Origin: Liopterus haemorrhoidalis
Lineage: Eukaryota; Arthropoda; Insecta; Coleoptera; Dytiscidae
Length of the DNA: 64,000 nt
NCBI GenBank assembly: GCA_963971575.1
Contig: OZ020616.1
Location: forward strand, 5,786,924 to 5,850,923
Direction of reading: 5' to 3'
Position 1 is the first letter of the stretch; every line of letters begins with the position of its first letter. The translations under genes were made by a program, and so were the position numbers. This document shows positions 1 through 10,706 of the stretch, one piece after another. A model generated the notes under the pieces. That model was not told the origin of the DNA. It was given only the letters and a program-made list of their open reading frames with translations, and ran no database searches.

Positions 1-1051
1 CTGTCTGTCTGTTCGGTAATTGTAGCCAAACGGCTAAACCTAGAGAGTTGAAATTTGGCATGCTTATACAACTCTTTGACCAGCACATAGGAAAAATACC
101 AAAACATCTAATAAACAAATCCCCCTAAAAATATAAACAAATATGTGCTCCAAGAAAAAAAAAAAATTTTTTTTTTTTTTAAATTCTGAGTAATGTTTCA
201 AATGAAAGCCCTTAGTACGTGGATTAATAATCAAAATTTTATTTTTGCCAAATAAATTATGTAACGAGATTTTTACCAAAATTGTGCAAAAAAAAATTTG
301 TCCCACACTCTGTAGCCCAGATGGTTTTAACTAAAAATCTGAAAAAGTAATGTACATTGGTGTGAACCGAAATAGTACAACACGAATTTTTGATCAGATT
401 ATGTTTTCGGAAAATAACGCATTTTTTGTGTTTTTTGGTTGACGATTTACAAAAGTTATAGTTATGTAACACACTGGACTAGAAGACGTATCATGGTCTA
501 ATGTCTAATGGTTAACATGCTCGCTAGCTACCCAGAATACTAGGGTTCGCTCCCGGGGCAGAGGAGACAATTTTATTTTTTGTTTTTTTTTCCCTCCATT
601 TTTATTTTCATTAAATTATTTTGCCAAATTTCTAATTATATTTTGGCAAATGTTCCATTTAATTTTTAAGAGCATAAATTTACTAACCAATTGGAATGTT
701 GAAATTATATTTTCCTTCTATTTGTCATGTATACGAAACCAAATGGAAGCCATAGGCGCAATTTTCAAAATTTTAATGAAATGCTATATAAAAAAATACT
801 GCACATATTTAGAAACCTAAATAATGGCATTAGGTATTCGAATTAAAATTAACAAAAAATATTGTAACATAAAATTTGTTTTTAAAGCTCTTAGATTAAC
901 AAACGATAAATTATTTTAAAAATATCGTTTATTTTGCCGTGATTACTACAAAGCAAAATTTGTCCTACACACTCAGCATGCTGCCTTCACTTATTAATAT
1001 ACCCGCGAATCCCTGAAATGTGAGAAAATTCACACTTCCCATAAAATTTTT
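1..1051 (+). mobile_element. Family A element, copy A1 (5' end cut by window edge)
   Basis: Begins inside the (TCTG)n tract and runs through the family A body. The conserved block around 40-460 is followed by a tRNA-like module (488-566), the 3' half, the subterminal motif near 999-1013 (decayed), the 3' hairpin (about 1017-1034, one stem mismatch) and a short T-run at about 1047-1051. Compared with A10 and A7 it is collinear with small indels. Confidence 0.75.
488..566 (+). other. tRNA-Glu-like module in A1
   Basis: Contains TGGTCTAATGTCTAATGG (A-box-like), then ACCCAGAA and GGTTCGCTCCC (B-box-like), in the order of a tRNA-Glu gene. It lies at the same position as the better preserved module in A7. 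Not a functional tRNA: the acceptor stem is absent. Confidence 0.5.
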
Positions 1052-3303
1052 CATGTTTTTTTTAACAATAAAGTCTTTTCTAGAAGAAAAAAATGGACCG
1101 AATTAATTTTCACGCTTAATAGCTGCGTTCGCGGTTGAAGTCCCTAATAGTTTGAAGTACGACCAACTTATTCTTTCCGAACAGCACACATCCTATCAAA
1201 ATATCAAAAGTGCACTCGCTGCGTACTCCAACTTGTGAGGGATTTTATCCACGAACGATGTTTTTATAACTGTGATAAAACTTTTGTGGTTACAGGTTTA
1301 TTAATCTAAAATCAGATAACATTGTCCGTTTATAACCTCCCTTAACTATAAGTCCACAGGCAAAGTGTAAAAAATACAATTTCAACACGCAAAGCACACT
1401 AACCTAAATCAGACATTTTGAATTAAATTACGCGAATTTGATCCCAATGTTATTGTGTTTAAAGATCATGGATTAAAGCTATATCAGATAAATCAGATAT
1501 AACATATCTACTAATTAAAAATATCTAATTAGACTGTCTGACAGAGATAAGAGAATCAAGCGATATCCAGCTGTGAATCGGAGCTGAACTGAAGAGAGAT
1601 ATATCTTGGGTAAATATTGTAAAATAAATAAATTAACCCGACGGCGTATTGGACGCAGAACAAAACAATGTAGTGAATAGCAGAGTAATATCCGTAGTAC
1701 GGGAAATGGAAGAAAAGCTAACAAAGTAATGTCCATATTACAGGAAATGGAAGAAAATCTAGCAGAGAATGTAGATCTCTGCAGCATGTATTGCAAGTAG
1801 CGTTCATAATAAAGGACCAGTGTTCTTTCTAATTTTATGAATTTTTCAAATGGCTCTGCGAAACTGACTGTTTTTAGACCAAACCATTGCCTTAGATTCT
1901 TCAGTTATATTGTTCTTTTCATTTTGCCAAAAGTATTTTAAGCGTGCTTCAATGTGGCATTTAATTTCAGCAGATAATTCTCAATGATCGATAAGGTTTC
2001 AACCGATAAGATATTTAGGTATGCGTCCAACATAAAGATTTTCTACTTGATCGCACAACCGTATAGTTCTCACAAGTTTTTTGTACAAAACTAACAACCA
2101 GAAATAAAATTAGTAACAATATATACATACATAAAATTTTGCAGCCAACTGCAATCTATCTAAAAGGATATTTTTAATTGTAGAAATTGTTGTAAAAATG
2201 CTATCGCTCAGTAACTTATTGATATTAAACAACAATGCTGCAATTTTTGAAATATATTAGTGGGTTTCAATTTTGGCCTAGTGAGGGTCCCAGTGGTAAA
2301 AATTTATGAGAGCCCATCAGAATTTTAAGTGGTCACGGGGTGCCAGAAATTCCTAATTATAAAGTAATGACGGAAAGGAGTAGAAATATATACGGAGGTT
2401 TCTTTGAGTTTACGGCCCCTGGCAGGCACCAGGTCTGATAATCGTTAAATCCACTTCTGAATATTAAATAGTAAAGGTAGCAAAAAACATCCTTGACGAA
2501 CTCCATGTTGTATTAGAATCTCTTCGTTGGTTTTCAATAAGAATTAATGATTTTGAATTTAATATCTACATATAATCTTTGCCTCAAAGCCTATTATTGT
2601 TCTGGAAACATCATCATTACTGGCGCGAGAGCCCGAGACGAACCTTGGCCTCATGTTTCCAATTTTTTTTTTTAAATTAATTTTATTAGGGGTTCTCCAA
2701 CAGCTCGGTTATTAGCACCTCGGGACATTAGTTTACATTATTATACATTTGATATATATTTGTTTAGCTACATTGAGTTTTATAATAGTTTGTGTTACAT
2801 TTTATGGATGTATCAAGGATGAAGAATAGAAGTCGGGAATCGGGAGTCAAGGAGTCGGAAATCAGAATCGAGAGTCGGAAAAACTATCGACTCCCGACTC
2901 ATTGATTTAATTTTTATCAAAGATGATAACACACCGACAAGGAAAGCAAAATAAGGATATTATAAAAAAAAATTAAAGAACGGAAACGGGAACAACATTT
3001 TGTTTTTTTTTTTTTGTTCAAGAACGAAAACAAAATTGGAAATATTCAATACCGGTTTCCATACTATCCAGTTTATAATTTGATTTATACTACTTGCATT
3101 AACAGACTAATACGATGAGACAGTAAAGAGTTTTTGTTTTTACTCATATCCATTTTTATCTTTTTCTGTATGATCTGTTTGTTATGTTTCAGCGAACCTA
3201 AACGGGATTTTTGTTTTCTCAAGTTGTAATGAGCTCCGTGGTTAAAGAAAAATGTGACATATTAGGAAAAATAAAGTATATAATACAAATATATTAAATT
3301 TTT
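1052..3303. other. AT-rich region with a J fragment, no gene seen
   Basis: No coding region supported. A family J arm fragment lies at about 2075-2280. A (GGAGTCGG)-rich patch lies at 2820-2900. The stretch 1540-1800 is richer in GC and resembles the end of an LTR with a following leader, but no matching second LTR or pol was seen. Confidence 0.4.
2075..2280 (+). repeat. Family J arm fragment, copy J1
   Basis: Shares the TACAAAACTAACAA and GAAATAAAATTAGTA blocks, then GGATATTTTTAATTGTAGAAA, with both arms of the long-TIR element at 34864-35880. Only one arm is present here. Confidence 0.5.
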
Positions 3304-3771
3304 AGGGTTTTGTAGGTATGACCAAAAAACCCTTATACCGTCATTTTGTCGTCTGTCTGTCTGTCTGTTCAGTAAAAATTGTAGCCAAACGGCTAAACCT
3401 AGAGAGTTGAAATTTGGTATGCTTATACAACTCTTTGACTCGCACATAGGAAAAATACTAAAACATCTAAAAAACATATCCCCTTAAAAATATAAACAAA
3501 TATCTGCTTATCAGATTTTTTTTTTTTTAATCTGTGTTCGTTATCAAATGAAAGCCCTTAGTACGTGGATTAACGATCAAAATTTTATTTTTACTAAATA
3601 ATTTATTTAGACGCGATTTTTGCCAAAATTGTGCAAAAAAATTTTTGTCCCACACCCTGTAGCCTAGATGGTTTAAACTAAAAATATGAAAAAATTCTAA
3701 GTAATAGTAAAACAGGAATTTTTGATCAGATTATGTTTTCGGAAATTTTTTTGGTTTTTGCTTGACTACCT
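3304..3771 (+). mobile_element. Family A element, copy A2 (5' half)
   Basis: Starts with AGGGTTTTGTAGGTAT right after a T-run, followed by a short (GTCT)n and the conserved family body. It stops near 3771, where full copies enter the tRNA-like module, so the 3' half, hairpin and tail are missing. Confidence 0.75.
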
Positions 3772-3967
3772 AAAAATATTTAATAACTTATTTAAAATGA
3801 TTTTATAATGACAGCTCCCTCCAACCTAAAATATTTAATGTAAGTACGGTTCATGAAAGGCGTCTGGAATTCGAGTCGGTTCTCAAAAATACTAACTCAG
3901 GAGTCATTTATTTTTCATCTGCTGTTAGTTGGTTCACTCTTTTTTCCATAGTATTGAGGATATTCTA

Positions 3968-4711
3968 CAAGGTGTCTCAAAAGAAATTTTATATTTATTT
4001 AGCTTACTGCGTGAACGCAACGTATCCGAGGGGCGCGGGGGTTATGTCAATCGGTTGCCTGGCTCTTGGGAATTCAGTCGCTATGGAGCGTTTCTCGGGA
4101 GCAGACCGCGCGTCATTTGGTCATCAAGAACGGTAGAAAACGTGGAGAATGTTACGAAAGGGGGCGTGCAGTTACAGTGAATTCAGAGCGTTATGTAGAG
4201 ATGTTAGACAACTTCTTGGTACCTGAACTGCAAAACTTTCCTGGCTATAACCAAAGAACATGGTTCCAACAGGACGGAGCAACTTCACACACGTCCAATA
4301 TGTCTCTGCCACGTGTTCGTGAAATTTTCTCAGGCAAATTGATCTCCCGGAGAGGTGACATAAATTGGCCTCCACGCAGTCCAGATTTAACCCCTATGGA
4401 CTTTTTCCTATGGGGTTATCTTAAATCTAAAGTTTACGCCAATAAACCGACTTCACTGGCGCATTTGAAAGAAAATATCCGTCACAAAATGGCAGCCATC
4501 CCTGAGTCCACCTGCCGAGACGTCATAAGTAATTTTACTGTTCGATTAAATGAGTGCCGAGAACGCGAGGGTCTACATTTAGACGATATTATTTTTAAGA
4601 AATAAATCCCCAAAAAGTGTATTTTAATAATTAATAAACATTTTTTCTATATACGGCTTACTTTTTTTTTAATCGATCCACTAAATATAAAATTTCTTTT
4701 GAGACACCTTG
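3968..4711 (+). mobile_element. DD41D mariner-type transposon, deletion derivative 1
   Basis: A 744-bp element flanked by TA (3966-3967 and 4712-4713) with perfect 30-bp terminal inverted repeats that start CAAGGTGTCTC. It keeps the first about 40 codons of the transposase N-terminus and the C-terminal catalytic half. Two internal deletions (junctions near 4109 and 4154) remove most of the DNA-binding domain and the first catalytic Asp. The remaining Asp pair (QQDGA and SPDLTPMD) is 41 residues apart, which gives the DD41D class. Almost identical in shared parts to the copy at 59301-60312, so amplification was recent. Confidence 0.9.
4172..4605 (+). pseudogene. Transposase C-terminal half of mariner copy 1
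   Basis: Open frame carrying the second and third catalytic aspartates (in QQDGA and LTPMD) and a C-terminal end DDIIFKK before TAA. Translation from an upstream ATG at 4066 reads through deletion junctions, so the predicted 179-aa protein is artefactual at its start. It lacks the first catalytic residue and the DNA-binding domain, so it cannot be an active transposase. Confidence 0.8.
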
Positions 4712-4713
4712 TA

Positions 4714-5689
4714 TAATAATACGTCTTACGGTCAGTCTGGGGTTGCAAGTCTGTTTGCAGGTTTCGTGATCATATTTTCAATTTGTATACATTCAGGAGT
4801 AATATGGTCAGTATTACCTATTTTTTTAGTACGCACAGAAAGGCACATACAGTTTGTATCCGGTTGCGCACAGCTAAGTAGAGCCTGTCATTTGTATAAA
4901 TATTTTTTATAGAAATAAAATGACATAGTCAGGATTGGAACCGACTCAACGCTCTAATTAGCGGGCAACGGCAAGCAATGAAAGCACTGATTCTTAAAAT
5001 TCACATGACATTATTCTAAAATTTGGTTGTTGTCCACATTTTTAACCTGTAATTATTCGTCTTTTCTTAAATACCTCGTTATTTAACAATGACAGTTGCT
5101 GCGTGAAAATAACATTATTCGCAGCTGCTATCATTGGTTCTAGCTTGCGTGATCCTCTCACAATTACCCAGCAACGAGACTTCAATGCATTCACCACACC
5201 AACAGCCTTATTCACCGGTGATCTTAGGGTGATAATCCTCGGCGATACCTCGTTAACACGCACGGTGTTCGATTATTATCGTGAACTGTTTTCTTGGTAG
5301 AATATAAGATACATTGACTTAAGAAATTTAGGGTTTCGACTGAGTAAAATATAGCTATTACTTTACTTTTAAGTAAAATGTTTTTTTAGTATTGTTTGGG
5401 AAATAGATTTTTTTTGGAGTGAAAGAGTTGGGGTGTCATAAACAGTATATTGGATAATAATATTTTTTGTAACATTTGACGTGTTACAATACTTAAGTCG
5501 AGACATTTGGCTTCATTACCACTTAAATGTATATAATTTGTTTTATTTAAATTAAAGAGAATAAAAAAGGGTACAAAAATTGTTCTCAACTGTTTAATAT
5601 TTTTTCCAAATAAGGTTTGTTTAATAAGAATGAAAGTAAACGATGAAGGTAATACATACTTAATAAATCGTTGAGCCCTTTTACCATCT
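4714..5689. other. No confirmed gene; patch of higher GC at 5040-5300
   Basis: Mostly AT-rich. The stretch 5040-5300 has clearly higher GC than its surroundings and overlapping open frames of about 65-73 codons on both strands, without any motif I recognise. It could be a fragment of a gene or element from elsewhere. Confidence 0.3.
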
Positions 5690-5905
5690 CTGGTGTCGGG
5701 CTTTGTGTGAAGAGTTTGATCATTATTTGTACTTGTTCTCTTCTTTCGTGGTTGAACGTTGCCACAGCTTTTTCCATTCCATCCTGTTTTATGTCCTACT
5801 TCTCGCTTCATTCCAGGGAGTATCTCTTCTCTCTACTGAATTTTTAAATTCGTCACTCCCTCTTTCCTCGGTCTTCTTTTAGATACTCTGGCTTCGTAAC
5901 TTTCT
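5690..5905 (-). mobile_element. RTE-like LINE 3' tail, decayed
   Basis: The minus strand shows RRPRK..., a basic C-terminal tail and then a 3' UTR-like block (AAAAGGCTC and a TTAAGTATGTA end) that parallels the 3' end of the RTE copy at 60370-61142. Several frames are used, so it is dead. Weak evidence, based on tail motifs only. Confidence 0.35.
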
Positions 5906-6021
5906 TCGTGTCTCTACTAATAATAATAATAATTAGTCGTGTGTATTTAGCTCCACTAGTCTCTAGTATGACGCGGCTCAAAAGGTTGCTAAAGTTTGAG
6001 ATTAGTGGACGCTTGTCAAGA

Positions 6022-6140
6022 CTAGGGATGGGAATGATATATCGATATTTCGAAAATATCGATACTTAAGATATATCGATATTTGAAATGCGATATATCG
6101 CGCAAAATATCGATATTCGCACAAAATATCGGTATTTTTG
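6022..6140 (+). repeat. ATATCGAT-rich repeat (family N)
   Basis: Starts with TAGGGATGGGAA and holds several TATCGATA-like motifs within about 110 bp. A counterpart in the opposite sense lies at 41478-41610. TATCGATA is also the DREF/BEAF binding motif of flies. A dispersed-repeat origin is inferred from the two copies. Confidence 0.45.
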
Positions 6141-6159
6141 TATATTTTTTACATTTAAA

Positions 6160-6755
6160 TATATGTTGTTCACTTTTATAAAAACAAACTATAGGCAATT
6201 CCAAACGTTTAGGCGGAACTAGATTTTGAAATTCAATAATTTTTATCTATTAATTCGGACTTTTGGTCAATTTGTTTAAGCTTTGTAAACCATACTCACA
6301 TTGCTAATTCTAGATTTATTGATTGTAATTATAAAATGTCCTTTTCATTGCATTTTAATTTTTTGTCATTCTTAATATAAATTTCCCATTTATTTATTTT
6401 TCAGTCTTCAAAATATGGAAATGTATTAAAATATTTGACATATGTCATTCGCTTCCATGGTTTCACTGGCGTTAGTTTCACTGTTGGAAATTTAAATTTT
6501 CACATACCAAACCTGAAACATGAAATAACCCAAGCAAAGGGACCTTTTCGTGACAACCTAAAATAATGAAATTTTTATTTGGTTCCACCTAATCTTTAAA
6601 GTAAGACGAAATTTTGATTTCAATAATTTGCACCTATGAAATGTGTGTCATGTTGGTATTAATTTTTTTTTTTTTAATTTTCACTTTCTTAATAATCATA
6701 ACCAATAAATCTAAAGTCGGTTTTACAACGTAAAGAATATTTTTAATTGATATAA
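6160..6755 (+). mobile_element. Family G TA-MITE, copy G4, split by F5
   Basis: Left end TATATGTTGTTCACTTTTA matches the G terminal repeat (TGTTCACTTTTGTAAGAACA). The body resumes after F5 with the AATTTGCACCT and GTCATGTTGGTATTA blocks. The right terminal repeat is missing. Confidence 0.65.
6192..6601 (+). mobile_element. Family F TA-MITE, copy F5, nested in G4
   Basis: Flanked by TA on both sides. The left end AGGCAATTCCAAACG and GGCGGAACT match other F copies; the right end is eroded. The intact G copy at 14930-15232 shows the empty site (AACAAACTAAGAG). Confidence 0.7.
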
Positions 6756-6815
6756 TTCATCCCATAATAATAATAATACTTTTATTCCAGTCGATCTGTA
6801 CACGTAGACATAGGA

Positions 6816-7153
6816 CAGCTTTTCCCAAAGTGTGGGTCGCGACCCGGCACCGGGCCGCAAAAATATTTTGCCGGGTCGCGAAAAAAATTATAAAAACACA
6901 AAACATTTTTTTTTTGTACATATTATTTTTTTTACGTCAATTAATCACCAGAATAGTGTGTAGTTGTGCTCTTTATTACTATACTATATTCTTTATTACT
7001 ATACTATACTCTTCATTACTCTTTATTACTATAAAGCTACTGCTTTAAAATAAAATTTGTTTTGTAATTTTTTTTTTTTTTTTCATAAGGTGGGTCGCGA
7101 AAAATTTTAAAACCTTGTACCGGGTCGCGGTTAAAAAAGTTTGGGAACCGCTG
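6816..7153 (+). mobile_element. hAT-type MITE (family E)
   Basis: A 338-bp element flanked by a perfect 8-bp duplication ACATAGGA (6808-6815 and 7154-7161). The right end reads CAGCGGTTCCCAAAC in reverse complement, the left CAGCTTTTCCCAAAG; both continue into GGGTCGCGACCCGG-type repeats. The CAG terminus and 8-bp duplication are diagnostic of hAT. No transposase. Confidence 0.9.
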
Positions 7154-7199
7154 ACATAGGATATGTAAAAAAAAAAAAACATAATATGATACATATATT

Positions 7200-8252
7200 T
7201 ATACAATAAGTTATAATAAGAATTAATAAGAATTAATATCAGAACTTAGTTTATTAAATAAGCATATTTGATTGTACATAGGAGAATTTTCAAATATAGA
7301 TATTTTGTGTGTAGGTATTTCTAGTGAATGAAGCACAAATCTACTGTTATACCTGTGATTGTAATTTAATAGTTTAAAATCTATATTATCTTTTAAGTAG
7401 ATCAAATTTTTGTATATGTATAACAAAGAAAAGTTAAAATTTTTAATTCTCGAAATAGATTTCTACATGAAAAGTTTCTGTGCACGCTGCTCATAATTCT
7501 AATATATATATATATTTTTTTGCAGTCGAAATTTCTTTAATAGAATAGCTTACACCTCCCCAGACAGTAATATCATATGATATGATGCTATAAAATTGTG
7601 CATAATAATATATTTTTAAAGTAGAAAAGGGGGTAAGAGTTTTTAATCTTCTCATTTCATAACAGATGGAAGTTAGTTTACTTGCAATTAAATTAATGTG
7701 AGTACACCATTTGAGATTGCTGTCTATTGTTATTCCGAAATGTTTAATAGACTTGACAGAATGCAAGGAGCTTTAATCGCTCTGTATTAATAAATCAAAA
7801 TTATTCTGACAATAGGATATGTTAAAATGAATAAAAAATGTTTTGTCAAGGTTTAAAAATAAATTATTTGCTCGGAACCAATTGTCAACTAAATTGAGAT
7901 CTTTGCTTGTTTCATTAATCAAAGTTTGAGCATCACATGCGTTATTTATGATTGCAGAATCGTCGGCATATATAATTTAGAGTTATTACAGATAGATAGA
8001 AGTTCGTTCACGTATAAAATAAATAAAAGGGGTCCCAAAATAGAGCCCTGTGATACGCCAACATTGATAACTTTTTCGGCAGATACATTTTGTACTATTT
8101 TAACAATCTGTTGTCGCTCTGACAAGTATGATTGCAATAAACTTTACACGTTGCCTCTTATTCCAATCCTTTCTAATATGTTTAATAAATTTTTATGATT
8201 TACGGTGTCAAAAGCTTTGGATAAGTCGGCAAATACCGGGTATTTGCCGACT
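7200..8252 (-). mobile_element. Jockey-like LINE, 3' part of ORF2 with frameshifts
   Basis: Minus-strand reverse-transcriptase motifs occur in order: DLSKAFDTVNH (near 8205-8240), SQGSILGPLLFILYVNEL (about 8000-8055), YADD (near 7970), LFLNLDKT, FGITIDSNL, and the tail block FENSPMYNQICLFNKL (near 7270). Extra bases (AT) just before YADD shift the frame, and at least two stops break it. The 5' end is lost at a junction with a family A fragment. Codon content is too decayed for activity. Confidence 0.75.
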
Positions 8253-8410
8253 GGCATATGTGATATATGTGGGTTAAAGAGTTGTATAAGCATGCCAAAT
8301 TTAAATTTTGTATGTTCAGCTGTTTGACTATAAATTCTACCGTACAGACAGATAGACAGACAGACAGATACGTGACGTTACTAGGTTTCTTGGTGGTCAC
8401 GCCTACATAA
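8253..8410 (-). mobile_element. Family A fragment, copy A11
   Basis: Reverse-strand piece with ATGTGGGTTAAAGAGTTGTA, AAGCATGCCAAATTT and a short (CAGA)n tract, up to a degraded GTCACGCCTACA 5' end. Only the microsatellite-proximal part is kept. Its junction with the Jockey LINE carries a small palindrome (GGCAAATACC / GGTATTTGCC, 8228-8247). Confidence 0.6.
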
Positions 8411-8524
8411 CACTAAAAATGCATCAATATTATCCGATATTTATTAACTAATCAGACATTAACAAATGAATATGAAAAATGTGTGTGATTGCGGACAAAG
8501 TCAAAGATGACAGAAACAAAAGAA

Positions 8525-8546
8525 GAAAGAGAAGGTGAGAGAGAGG

Positions 8547-8601
<55 letters not shown>
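8525..8601 (+). repeat. (GA)n microsatellite
   Basis: Nearly pure GA repeat with a few interruptions. It creates a spurious Glu-Arg-rich ORF. Confidence 0.9.
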
Positions 8602-8604
<3 letters not shown>

Positions 8605-8679
8605 ACATTCGTACTGTATTGAACACTATAACTCTAATTTTTCATGGTACTATAAACCGTTTCTTTTTTTGACTAAGTA

Positions 8680-8722
8680 TTCAATCACTAAAAATGTGAC
8701 AAATACATTTTTAGTGATTGAA
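8680..8722. repeat. Perfect 18-bp hairpin
   Basis: TTCAATCACTAAAAATGT at 8680-8697 is followed after 7 nt by its exact reverse complement (8705-8722). Probably a tiny inverted-repeat element remnant; too short and AT-rich to call a microRNA precursor. Confidence 0.7.
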
Positions 8723-9989
8723 TTTTTTATATAATTGTTTTTAACAAATGTTGTTATTGTTATCAAAATTACCTTCCCAATAAGTTTTGAGTAACTGTTT
8801 ATATTGGTTACATTTAGGACAAACATCGTCACAATCCACTGACAATGGTAATAATTGGAAAAGACCACATCGTTGGTGGTTTTGGCTTGTTCTACTAATG
8901 TTACAGCGTGTTCTTTTGCGAGTGTATTTTGCGGTGTGGCTCGTTTATATGCGATCAAAAAAGTGGGAAGCCACATAACTGACAATGAACGGTATCTTTT
9001 CTAACGCGAAAAACTCTTCAAACTTGTTAACTATGCCGAGGAACAGATCGTTTTTAGTGAAATAGAAATCTATTGTCTGCTTAATATAAATTATTTTTAT
9101 ATGACATTAAAATATTAAATTTTATAAGAAATACTTCTTGTAACAAGATGATCAAGTCGCAAAAAATATATAGAAAATCATTAATATTCCTGCTGCAAAT
9201 TATTTGGAAAAAAAATTGTAGCCAAAAATTGAAAATCTGTGTTAGTAGTGGAAAAAATAAATAAGTAGTAGGTTCCCAACACCTAAGTGGTACATAAGTG
9301 TACAGAAGGAAAGTTTTTTTTTTCTGGATATCTAACAATATATATAAAAATCACGTGGTCAGTCTGGAACTTGATTTTATTCATAATGGATCGCGATTAG
9401 AAAGATTTAAAAAAAATTGTTACCCATTACAAAAGCAACATAATCTGTTTCAGAACATGATCCTGAATTCTTTGTTTATCTGCTAATTCTACGAAAATTT
9501 GTATCTAAAAGAATATCCTATTACGTGTATATCGTAAAAATTTTTAAAACCAAAGTTTTCCTTAATAATCTGAGATTCCTCTGCAGAAATAATAAGATAA
9601 GGTTCTACTAAAATGATAGTGACCACATTTTTCGTGTGGTAGAGAAGCACACCTTATATTTTGAAAGGGGGGGTGAATTAATGTTAACAAAAAAGCTAAA
9701 TATATATACATATTTCAATAAACCGAAGTTTAATGGGTGATACTACAAGTCAAAAGAAGGCGAAAAACCTTAAAACATCTTAGTAAAAGTTTTATAATTT
9801 TATAAAAGAGATATTAATTTTTTCAGTTTTTAATTTTTGGGGTTTTTCCGCCATAACTCTCCAAATATTATTCGAATCATTTTCAAATTGTTTCCAAAAT
9901 GCATTTAGATAAAAGATTTGTCTTCTATTCGTCCCTATTCAGGGGGTGTAAACATTTATACTTGACTTGCCTAGCTAGAGCGCGTTTTT
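8723..9989. other. AT-rich intergenic, nothing recognised
   Basis: Open frames on both strands at 8650-8985 and 9081-9338 are low-complexity and show no conserved motif. No repeat family recognised. Confidence 0.4.
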
Positions 9990-10130
9990 ACCGACCGCCA
10001 ACATATATAAGGGAGGTATTGTGATCATACCGATTTTGACATTTCGAGATTTCGATGGATCTACACGAATTGAGGTCCCTACATAACGTTTTGACTATTT
10101 TTAGCATGATGTCTGTCGGTCAGTCTGTCC

Positions 10131-10164
<34 letters not shown>

Positions 10165-10165
10165 A

Positions 10166-10245
<80 letters not shown>

Positions 10246-10706
10246 CGTCCGTCCGTCCGTCCGTCTGTCTGTGTACACGTGCAGATCAAATTCAGCTAAG
10301 AGGATTTTTATGAAACTTCATATTTACGCTTCAGATATCAATGGCACGAGTTGATCAACTTTTGGTAAAAATCGGTTGACTAGAAATGGGAGTTTACTCG
10401 GGTCAATTTTAAGATTTTTCCGAATATATAACAACAGAAAAATATTTCGAAAAAAATGTATTTAACAAAAGTTGCTATAAAAGCAATAACTAAAAACTTT
10501 TAGTTGAGACATTTTTTGATAAAACGAAAAATTTTTGAAATATTTTTCGAAATTTTTTCCATATGTAATTTTTTCATATTTATATGTAACGTTTCCATAG
10601 TTATGATAACTAATATCTCAAGTTATTTCTACTCTTCTGCTAGAATGTATTCTATATAAGCACTTTGTGATGGCAGTTGGTCCTGTGGTGGCCACAGCTG
10701 ATTTTT
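9990..10706 (+). mobile_element. Family B element, copy B1 (full length)
   Basis: Starts ACCGACCGCC after a T-run, then the conserved 5' block (TATATAAGGGAGGTATTG, TTTCGAGATTTCGATGGA). Next comes a long (GTCT/GTCC)n tract (10120-10270), the body, the 3' subterminal motif (GGCAGTTGGT), the perfect hairpin CTGTGGTGGCCACAG (10683-10697) and CTGATTTTTT. Best full-length example with a long microsatellite. Confidence 0.85.
10120..10270 (+). repeat. (GTCT)n/(GTCC)n microsatellite of B1
   Basis: About 150 bp of 4-bp units. Tract length differs greatly among B copies. It creates spurious CLSV and QTDR repeat ORFs on the two strands. Confidence 0.95.

Noticed and set aside
1540..1800. Possible LTR end with primer-binding site
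   Set aside because: AATAAATTAACCCGACGGCG..TTGGACGCAG is suggestive, but no second LTR, gag or pol was found nearby and the PBS match is unclear.
3262..3477. Recurrent ORF with the MFFRCFSIFPMCGSKSCIS-like start in family A copies
   Set aside because: Its similarity across copies reflects element homology; frames break in several copies and no codon constraint is evident.
8680..8722. microRNA precursor
   Set aside because: The stem is only 18 bp with a 7-nt loop, below the usual precursor size.
8489..8734. Glu/Arg-rich 81-aa ORF
   Set aside because: Translation of a (GA)n microsatellite.
10101..10289. CRISPR array from regular repeats
   Set aside because: The repeats are 4-bp microsatellite units without spacers; the genome is eukaryotic.
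10055..10354. Long ORFs with CLSV or QTDR repeats (also 17664-17985, 26673-26940, 36116-36334, 54915-55173, 56878-57196)
   Set aside because: They are translations of the (GTCT)n/(GTCC)n tract inside A and B elements; the same frame recurs in each copy and carries no domain.
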